In this document: in pieces, positions 1 to 5,670 of the stretch
How positions within the stretch are numbered: position 1 is the first letter of the stretch
Layout of the letters: each line of letters opens with the position of its first letter
DNA from: PALSA-1004 sp046596405
GTDB taxonomy: Bacteria; Pseudomonadota; Gammaproteobacteria; Burkholderiales; SG8-41
Direction: 5' to 3'
NCBI GenBank assembly: GCA_046596405.1
Contig: JBKJMN010000240.1
Location: 1 to 5,670 of the forward strand
DNA length: 5,670 bases
Notes under the pieces: model-generated
What the model saw: only the letters and a program-made list of their open reading frames with translations
The model's database searches: none
What the model was told of the DNA's origin: nothing
Position numbers and translations under genes: made by a program

Positions 1-933
1 CCGCAACTGATAGAGATCAATACCAATCCGGGCGGCGCGCTCCTCAACGCGGTTCTCGGGCGCGCACACCGGTCCTGTTGCGCGGACGCGGCCGGGCTCG
101 CAATGGCGCCAATGGAAGCCGACGCCATCGAGGAAGCGCTGGTCGAGGTATTCATGACGGAGTGGCGTGTGCAGCGCAAAGACACTGCCTTGATGTCGGT
201 GGCAATAGTCGACGAGGCCCCGGAGCAGCAGTATCTATATCCCGAGTTTCTCATGTATAGGCAACTACTCCGCCGTCACGGCATCGAGGTGACGGTCTGC
301 GATCCGCGTGAGCTCGTGCGGAAAGACGCGCGGTTGTGGAGTGGAAGCCAGCCGATCGACTTCGTCTACAACCGGCTGACGGATTTCGCGCTGGAGCAGC
401 CCGCGCAGGCTGCGCTCAAACTTGCGTATCTCGCGCGGGAAGTTGTCGTGAGCCCTCACCCGCGCGCGCATGCGCTTTACGCGGACAAGCGCAACCTTAC
501 ATTGCTCTGCGACGAGGCGTTCCTGCGCGACACAGGAATTGCAGATGACACGATCTCAACGCTGCTCGCCGCGATCCCGCGCACCGCGATCATGACGGCC
601 GGCAACCGGGACGAATTATGGGAAAAGCGGCGGGAGCTTTTTTTCAAACCCGCCGCCGGCTACGGCAGTAAGGCCACCTATCGCGGCGGTAAGCTCACGA
701 AACGCGTGTGGGAAGAAATGACCAAAACGACGTACGTTGCACAAGCGCTCGTCGCACCCAGCGAGCGCCACGTTGCAGATACGCTGACGGCGACCGCGCT
801 CAAAGCCGATGTTCGAAACTATGCCTACGCCGGGGTGGTTAAGCTCGTCGCGGCGCGCCTGTATCAGGGACAGACGACGAACTTCCGCACATCCGGAGGA
901 GGTTTTGCACCGGTATTTACGCAAACGCCATGA
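1..933 (+). CDS. ATP-grasp-like protein, 5'-truncated by window edge
   Basis: The frame is open from base 1 to the TGA at 931-933, giving 310 residues; the true start lies upstream, and the ATG at 103 is internal because related-looking sequence continues before it. Seen, numbering from base 1: an E-x-N motif in LIEINTNPGG (E5, N7), a Cys pair (C26-C27), a middle alpha/beta region with VYNRLTDF (122-129) and ADKRN (161-165), then FFKPAAGYGSK (214-224) resembling the ATP-binding Lys plus glycine loop, D-x-R (D270, R272), and RLYQGQTTNF followed by GGGF near the C-terminus (286-302). These are the elements of an ATP-grasp fold, which usually makes ATP-dependent carboxylate-amine or thiol ligations. 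The E-x-N metal-binding element comes first rather than last, which suggests a circular permutation. No signal peptide or membrane segment is visible in this part, so it is probably cytoplasmic. The substrate is unknown. It lies 67 bp before the P2-like ATPase and could share its transcript. The family call is inferred from motifs only. Confidence 0.72.
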   Translation, partial: PQLIEINTNPGGALLNAVLGRAHRSCCADAAGLAMAPMEADAIEEALVEVFMTEWRVQRKDTALMSVAIVDEAPEQQYLYPEFLMYRQLLRRHGIEVTVCDPRELVRKDARLWSGSQPIDFVYNRLTDFALEQPAQAALKLAYLAREVVVSPHPRAHALYADKRNLTLLCDEAFLRDTGIADDTISTLLAAIPRTAIMTAGNRDELWEKRRELFFKPAAGYGSKATYRGGKLTKRVWEEMTKTTYVAQALVAPSERHVADTLTATALKADVRNYAYAGVVKLVAARLYQGQTTNFRTSGGGFAPVFTQTP

Positions 934-1000
934 CTTCAGGGCGCCCCGGGAATTTGTCTCTCGCCAGCCAGCGGCATTGGTGGACTCGCGTGAGAAAACC

Positions 1001-3463
1001 GTGAGTGCGCGATCTCATCAAGGCCTGAGCGACGCCGAGGCCAAGGTTCGCCTTGCCTCTGACGGGCCCAATGCGCTGCCGGGCACCGGCCGCCGCGGCT
1101 CCGCTGCCATTGCGCTCGAGGTGGTGCGCGAGCCGATGTTCCTGCTGCTGGTGGCGGGAGCCGCGGTCTATCTTCTGCTCGGCGACGTTCGCGAAGCCCT
1201 GGTCCTTTCGGCGTCGATCCTGGTTGTCATGGCGATCACCGTCGCGCAGGAGCGCAAGTCCGAACGCGCAATCGAAGCGCTGCGCGACCTGTCGAGTCCC
1301 CGCGCCTTGGTGATTCGTGACGGTGCACCGCTGCGGATCGGCGGCGCCGAAGTCGTGTGCGGTGACCTGATGATGCTGGCTGAAGGCGACCGCTTGCCCG
1401 CTGATGCGCGCATCGTGGCGGCGAACGACCTGATGCTCGACGAGTCCCTGCTTACCGGCGAGTCGATGCCGGTGGAAAAGCGGCCGGAAATGCCGGTTTA
1501 CTCGGGTACGCTGGTCGTGAAGGGACACGGTCGTGCCGACGTGACCGCTACGGGACCGCGGACCGAGTTCGGGCGCATCGGCCAATCGCTGGCCTCGCTC
1601 GACACCGATAAAACACGGCTGCAGCGCGAGATCGCGCGCATTGTGAAGCTAGTCGCCCTGTTCGCGTTAGTGCTGTGCCTGCTGCTTACGGCGTACTACA
1701 TCGCGACGCGCGGCGACTGGCTGGCGGGAATCCTCGCCGGCATCACCCTCGCCATGGCGATCCTGCCGGAGGAGTTCCCGGTCGTACTAACGGTGTTTCT
1801 CGCGCTCGGTGCCTGGCGCATAGGTCGCCATGGCGTGCTCACCCGCCGGATGCCCGCGATCGAGGCGCTCGGCGCCGCCACGGTGCTATGCGTGGACAAA
1901 ACCGGCACGCTTACCGAGAACCGCATGGCACTGGCGCACACGTTTGTCGCCGCAGGCGACGCGGCGCGCGTGGTCGAGACCGCGGCGCTCGCCTGCGAGC
2001 TCGATCCGTTCGATCCGATGGAGCGGGCGATCGTGGCCGCGGGCGCCGAGGCCGCGCACGCGCTGCGCCGAAGCTGGACACTCGAGCGCGATTACCCGTT
2101 CACGCCCGAATTTCTGGCCGTGTGCCACGCGTGGCGCTCGCCGGCTGGCGAACGGCGTGTCGCCATCAAAGGTGCGCCGGAAACGGTTCTGGCATTGTGC
2201 CGTCTGGATCCGGAGAGCGCGCGGATCGCCAAGAACGAGATCGAAAGCGCAAGCGGCAGAGGCCTGCGCTTGCTGGCGATCGCTGAAGCGCCATGGGACA
2301 GCACGGACTTGCCGGAAGATCCCCGGGACTACCGGTTCGCCTGGCTGGGTTTCGTCGCACTCGCCGACCCATTGCGCGCCGGCGTGCCGGAAGCCATCGC
2401 GCAGTGCCGCGGCGCCGGTATACGCGTCGTCATGATCACGGGAGATCATCCCGGCACCGCGCTCGCGATCGCGCGTCAAGCGGGCATTAGGATCGAAGGG
2501 GGCGTGCTCACCGGAGAGGACATTGCGGCGATGGATGACGCTGCGCTCGCGCGGGCGGTGGCGAGCGTCGATGTTTTTGCGCGGATCCGGCCCGAGCAGA
2601 AGCTGCAGCTCATTACTGCTTATAAGGCCGACGGCGAGATCGTGGCGATGACCGGCGACGGCGTGAATGACGCGCCGGCCCTGAAGGCCGCGCACATCGG
2701 GGTGGCGATGGGCCGGCGCGGCACTGATGTCGCGCGCGAGGCCTCGGCGCTGGTGTTGCTGGAGGATGACTTTCAGTCGATCGTGGTCGCAGTGCGGCTC
2801 GGCAGGCGTATCTACGAGAATATCCGCAACGCCATGCGCTACCTCCTCGCGGTGCATGTCCCGATCGCGGGCATGGCGTTCATTCCCCTGCTCTTCGGCT
2901 GGCCGGTCTTCCTGTTCCCGGTGCACATCGTGTTCCTCGAGTTCGTGATCGACCCCGCATGCTCGATCGTGTTCGAGGCGGAGAAAACCGAGGACGGCGT
3001 GATGCTGCGCCCGCCCCGTGATTCGCAGGAGCCGCTCTTCAGCCTTCAAATGCTCGGTGTCAGCCTGTTGCTCGGCGCGTCGGTACTGGTGTGCGTTTGT
3101 CTTGCGTACTGGTGGGTGGTCGAACAGGGCCTTGCCAGCGGCGAGGTGCGCTCATTCGGCTTTGCGGCGATCGTTTTTGGTAATCTTGCGATGATCCACG
3201 CAACCCGCTCCCGCGATCGCGTGATCATCGACATGCTGCGATCCCCGAACCCCGCGCTGTGGTGGGTAACGGGAGGCACGCTGGCAGCGCTCGCGATCTC
3301 GATCTATGTCACGCCGGTCGCCGACATGTTCCGCTTCGCTCCGCTTCCGGCTGGTTATCTTGCGGCCGCTGCCGCTGCCGGCGTCGTCGGCATACTTTGG
3401 TACGAGGCGTACAAGTTTCTGCGCCCGCGTGCCGGAAAGTCAGTCCACAGTCCGGTGGTCTGA
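1001..3463 (+). CDS. P2-like cation-transporting P-type ATPase, substrate unknown
   Basis: This encodes an inner-membrane ATP-driven cation pump of about 820 residues, somewhat shorter than many bacterial P2 pumps. Seen, in order: an N-terminal cation-ATPase segment (GLSDAEAKVRL, 8-18; GPNALP, 22-27), M1-M2 (about 46-83), an actuator domain with TGES (152-155), M3-M4 (about 212-272) with LPEEFP (P256-P260), the phosphorylation motif DKTGT (D299), nucleotide-binding KGAPE (390-394), MITGD (478-482), TGDGVNDAP (551-559), and six C-terminal hydrophobic segments. It lacks N-terminal metal-binding domains and CPC, so it is not P1B. The M4 Glu of Ca2+ pumps is kept (E257), but M5 reads YLLAVHVP and M6 FLEFVIDP (E647, D651), so several Ca2+ ligands are replaced and Ca2+ specificity should not be assumed. 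Start: GTG 1001 is chosen because it puts about seven residues before the conserved N-terminus and has a weak GAGAAA upstream. GTG 980 is possible. The frame stays open to an ATG at 809, but that would overlap the previous gene by 125 bp and add unrelated sequence. Confidence 0.93.
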   Translation: MSARSHQGLSDAEAKVRLASDGPNALPGTGRRGSAAIALEVVREPMFLLLVAGAAVYLLLGDVREALVLSASILVVMAITVAQERKSERAIEALRDLSSPRALVIRDGAPLRIGGAEVVCGDLMMLAEGDRLPADARIVAANDLMLDESLLTGESMPVEKRPEMPVYSGTLVVKGHGRADVTATGPRTEFGRIGQSLASLDTDKTRLQREIARIVKLVALFALVLCLLLTAYYIATRGDWLAGILAGITLAMAILPEEFPVVLTVFLALGAWRIGRHGVLTRRMPAIEALGAATVLCVDKTGTLTENRMALAHTFVAAGDAARVVETAALACELDPFDPMERAIVAAGAEAAHALRRSWTLERDYPFTPEFLAVCHAWRSPAGERRVAIKGAPETVLALCRLDPESARIAKNEIESASGRGLRLLAIAEAPWDSTDLPEDPRDYRFAWLGFVALADPLRAGVPEAIAQCRGAGIRVVMITGDHPGTALAIARQAGIRIEGGVLTGEDIAAMDDAALARAVASVDVFARIRPEQKLQLITAYKADGEIVAMTGDGVNDAPALKAAHIGVAMGRRGTDVAREASALVLLEDDFQSIVVAVRLGRRIYENIRNAMRYLLAVHVPIAGMAFIPLLFGWPVFLFPVHIVFLEFVIDPACSIVFEAEKTEDGVMLRPPRDSQEPLFSLQMLGVSLLLGASVLVCVCLAYWWVVEQGLASGEVRSFGFAAIVFGNLAMIHATRSRDRVIIDMLRSPNPALWWVTGGTLAALAISIYVTPVADMFRFAPLPAGYLAAAAAAGVVGILWYEAYKFLRPRAGKSVHSPVV

Positions 3464-3496
3464 GCGGGACCACCTGGTGGCGCTGAGGGGATAGAA

Positions 3497-3525
3497 TTGA
3501 TTAAACATTTAACGACCCGAATAGA
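3497..3525 (+). promoter_or_regulatory. Candidate sigma70-type promoter before the P1B ATPase
   Basis: The 80-bp gap between the two ATPase genes contains an AT-rich patch unlike its surroundings. A possible -35 TTGATT (3497-3502) and a poor -10 AATAGA (3520-3525) are 17 bp apart. A short perfect inverted repeat, TTAAA-CA-TTTAA (3501-3512), lies just inside the spacer. I see no convincing CueR-type dyad, so copper control cannot be read from this site. Read-through from the upstream ATPase is equally possible. Confidence 0.3.
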
Positions 3526-3533
3526 AACGAATC

Positions 3534-3537
3534 GAGG
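3534..3537 (+). promoter_or_regulatory. Ribosome binding site of the P1B ATPase
   Basis: GAGG lies six bases before ATG 3544. This spacing fits a Shine-Dalgarno site and supports that ATG, whose product begins directly with the YHS-domain motif DPVCGM. Confidence 0.75.
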
Positions 3538-3543
3538 CAGATA

Positions 3544-5670
3544 ATGGCAACTGATCCGGTATGTGGCATGCAAGTCGATGAACGAACCTCGACCCGCAGC
3601 AGCGAATTCGCAGGCATCAAATATTTTTTTTGCAGCGCCGGTTGCAAAACGAAATTTGATGCAAGTCCAGCCGGGTACCTAGGCAAGCGGGATGCCGCTG
3701 GCCCCAAGCCGGCCGCACACGCGCATGACCACGCGCGTAACCCACCGCAATCGGCTGCTGCCGTTCAAAGCAAACCATCCGTCACTGGCGCAAGTGTGGC
3801 CGGATCGTCCTATACCTGCCCCATGCACGCGGAAATCATGCGCGATGCGCCTGGCGACTGCCCGATCTGCGGCATGGCGCTGGTGCCGATTGCGGGCGCA
3901 GGCAGCGGCCCATCCGACGATTCCGAGTTGCGCGATCTCAAGCGCCGGCTGTGGATCGGCACCGCGCTCTCAATTCCGCTCGTGATACTCGCGATGTCGC
4001 CGATGATTGGCATTCCCGAACTATTCGGCTTGCAGCCCCGCACCCGCGGCTGGATCGAGTTTGTACTCGGCTCGCCGGTTGTGCTGTGGGTCGGCTGGCC
4101 GATCCTGCGCAAATTCTGGTTCTCGCTCGTGCACCGCGCGCTCAATATGTACACGTTAATCGGGCTCGGTGTCGGGCTTGCCTATCTGTTCAGTCTGGCC
4201 GCGGTATTTTTTCCCGGCCTGTTTCCGCCGGAGTTTCGCGAGCACGACGGCGCGGTGGGCACTTATTTCGAGGCCGCGGCAGTCATCGTGACGCTGGTGA
4301 TATTGGGCGACTTCCTGCAATTGCGGGCGATGGGACAGACCAGCCAGGCGATTCAACAACTGCTGGAGCTCGCCCCCAACGTCGCCTGGCGATTGCGCGA
4401 CGACGGCGCCGAGGAACAGGTGCCGCTGGAGACCGTCATGGTGGGCAACCGGTTGCGCGTGAAGCCCGGCGAGAAGATGCCGGTGGATGGTGTGGTACTC
4501 GAGGGCAGCAGCCGGGTAGACGAATCCATGGTGAGCGGCGAGCCCGTGCCGGTGGTGAAAGCCGCGGGCGCCAAAGTCATCGGCGCAACCGTGAACGGCA
4601 ATGGCTCACTGGTCATCCGCGCCGAACGGGTGGGCGCTGATACGCTGCTGGCGCGTATCGTGCAAATGGTGGGAGAGGCGCAGCGCACGCGCGCGCCGAT
4701 CCAGCGGCTCGCCGATATCATCGCGGCGTATTTCGTGCAGATAGTCGTGGCAATCGCCATCGTGACGGCGCTCGCATGGTGGTTCGCAGGGCCGGAGCCG
4801 AAATTCGCCTACGCGTTTCTGAATGCGATTGCGGTTTTGATCATCGCCTGTCCGTGTGCCGTCGGACTCGCCACGCCCATCTCGATGACCGTTGCCATGG
4901 GGCAGGGCGCGCGCGCGGGTATCCTGTTTCGTAATGCGGAAGCAATCGAGCGCATGCGTGACATCGACACACTGGTGGTCGACAAGACGGGCACGTTGAC
5001 GCTCGGCCACCCGGCACTGACGGATTTTGTCGCTGAAGGTATTCCGGAAAATGAGGCGCTCGCGCTGGTGGCGGGCGTGGAGCAGTTGTCCGAGCACCCG
5101 ATCGGGCTGGCGATTGTGGAGGGCGCCAAAGCGCGCGGCCTGACACCCCGGGCGGCGACGGCATTCGAGGCCGTCAACGGACTGGGCGTGCAAGCCGATA
5201 TCGATGGCAAGCGCGTCCTCGTCGGCAGCCGCGGATTTCTCACGCAGCGCGGCGTCGATACCGGGCAATGGGAAGCACGCGCGGAAGCCTGGCGTAGGGA
5301 CGCCAAGTCAGTGGTGTTTTTCGCCATCAATGGTGCGGCAGGCGGAATTGCGGCGGTGGCCGACCCGATCAAGGAAAGCACGCGGGAGGCGATTGCTGCG
5401 CTCAAGCTCGCGGGCGTGCGCATCGTCATGCTCACGGGCGATTCGCGCAGCACTGCTGACGCCGTGGCCCGGCAACTGGATATCGACGAGGCGCTCGCCG
5501 AAGTGCTGCCCGCAGACAAGGCCGGCCACGTCAAGCGCCTGCAAGCGGAAGGGCGCAAGGTCGCGATGGCGGGCGACGGCATCAACGACGCACCGGCGCT
5601 GGCCCAGGCCGATGTCGGCATCGCCATGGGTACCGGCACCGATGTCGCGATGGAAAGCGCCGGCGTGACG
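3544..5670 (+). CDS. copA: P1B heavy-metal (probably Cu+/Ag+) ATPase with YHS domain, 3'-truncated
   Basis: This is an inner-membrane ATPase that probably exports cytoplasmic Cu+ or Ag+; 709 residues are present and the frame is open at the right edge. Seen: an N-terminal YHS domain (DPVCGM at 4-9, then C30 and C34), a linker with HAHDH (59-63), and a heavy-metal-binding domain from YTCPMH (90-95) to CPICGM (106-111). These replace the classical HMA/CxxC domain. Next come four N-terminal membrane segments (about 137-260), an actuator domain with SGEP (331-334), a further membrane pair carrying the metal-site ACPC (C436, C438), phosphorylation DKTGT (D480), SEHPIG (516-521) with the P1B HP pair, TGD (631-633) and GDGINDAP (677-684). 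The last two membrane segments, whose residues separate Cu+ from Zn2+/Cd2+ pumps, lie outside the window. Copper specificity therefore rests on CPC plus the YHS and CPMH/CPICGM domains, which are common in Cu/Ag pumps. GAGG at 3534 supports the start. The symbol copA is used in the broad family sense. Confidence 0.93.
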   Translation, partial: MATDPVCGMQVDERTSTRSSEFAGIKYFFCSAGCKTKFDASPAGYLGKRDAAGPKPAAHAHDHARNPPQSAAAVQSKPSVTGASVAGSSYTCPMHAEIMRDAPGDCPICGMALVPIAGAGSGPSDDSELRDLKRRLWIGTALSIPLVILAMSPMIGIPELFGLQPRTRGWIEFVLGSPVVLWVGWPILRKFWFSLVHRALNMYTLIGLGVGLAYLFSLAAVFFPGLFPPEFREHDGAVGTYFEAAAVIVTLVILGDFLQLRAMGQTSQAIQQLLELAPNVAWRLRDDGAEEQVPLETVMVGNRLRVKPGEKMPVDGVVLEGSSRVDESMVSGEPVPVVKAAGAKVIGATVNGNGSLVIRAERVGADTLLARIVQMVGEAQRTRAPIQRLADIIAAYFVQIVVAIAIVTALAWWFAGPEPKFAYAFLNAIAVLIIACPCAVGLATPISMTVAMGQGARAGILFRNAEAIERMRDIDTLVVDKTGTLTLGHPALTDFVAEGIPENEALALVAGVEQLSEHPIGLAIVEGAKARGLTPRAATAFEAVNGLGVQADIDGKRVLVGSRGFLTQRGVDTGQWEARAEAWRRDAKSVVFFAINGAAGGIAAVADPIKESTREAIAALKLAGVRIVMLTGDSRSTADAVARQLDIDEALAEVLPADKAGHVKRLQAEGRKVAMAGDGINDAPALAQADVGIAMGTGTDVAMESAGVT

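Noticed and set aside
809..1000. N-terminal extension of the P2-like ATPase to the ATG at 809.
   Set aside because: It would overlap the upstream gene by 125 bp, and the added Arg-rich sequence does not look like an ATPase N-terminus. The GTG at 1001 fits better.
934..1000. GC palindromes (GGGCGCCC, CCCGGG) in the gap after the ATP-grasp gene, considered as a terminator or operator.
   Set aside because: They have no loop and no following T run, and short palindromes of this kind are common in GC-rich DNA.
1886..3049. A 387-codon open frame on the minus strand inside the P2-like ATPase gene.
   Set aside because: It lies fully antisense to a gene with all P-type ATPase motifs. Its translation is rich in Arg, His and Asp with no recognisable domain, as expected from the reverse of GC-rich coding DNA.
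3466..3486. CCACC-T-GGTGG just after the P2-like ATPase stop, considered as a terminator hairpin.
   Set aside because: The centre is one base, too tight for a stable loop at full stem length, and no T tract follows.
4809..5639. A 276-codon open frame on the minus strand inside the P1B ATPase gene.
   Set aside because: Its low-complexity Ala/Ser/Arg composition mirrors the codon bias of the sense gene, and the sense strand encodes unmistakable ATPase motifs throughout.
3544..5670. Programmed frameshift producing a CopZ-like chaperone, as known for E. coli copA.
   Set aside because: The only obvious slippery run (T8 at 3624) lies within the YHS domain, and frameshifting there would remove the Cys ligands instead of releasing an intact metal-binding domain.

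Overview
The window is a GC-rich stretch of bacterial chromosome with all recognisable genes on the + strand. GC-rich codon third positions and the gene families suggest a proteobacterium, perhaps beta- or gammaproteobacterial. That placement is inference, because there is no rRNA or other phylogenetic marker here.

Layout: (1) The 3' part of a gene for an ATP-grasp-like protein runs from the left edge to 933 and is cut at its 5' end. (2) After a 67-bp gap, a complete P2-like cation-transporting P-type ATPase of about 820 residues runs from 1001 (GTG) to 3463. It has the full catalytic core and about ten membrane segments, but its predicted ion-binding residues differ from those of Ca2+ pumps. 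(3) An 80-bp AT-richer intergenic stretch carries a weak candidate promoter and a clear ribosome binding site. (4) A P1B heavy-metal (probably Cu+/Ag+) ATPase starts at ATG 3544 and is still open at the right edge. Its N-terminus carries a YHS domain, a His-rich linker and a CPMH...CPICGM heavy-metal-binding domain in place of the usual HMA domain.

The neighbourhood looks like an ion or metal transport and stress cluster: two P-type ATPases of different classes in tandem, after a putative ATP-dependent ligase. The P1B pump probably exports cytoplasmic copper or silver. The substrate of the P2-like pump cannot be read from sequence, and the role of the ATP-grasp protein is unknown. I saw no tRNA, rRNA, CRISPR array, insertion sequence or convincing intrinsic terminator. 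The most noteworthy points are the permuted motif order of the ATP-grasp protein and the non-canonical ion site of the P2-like ATPase.
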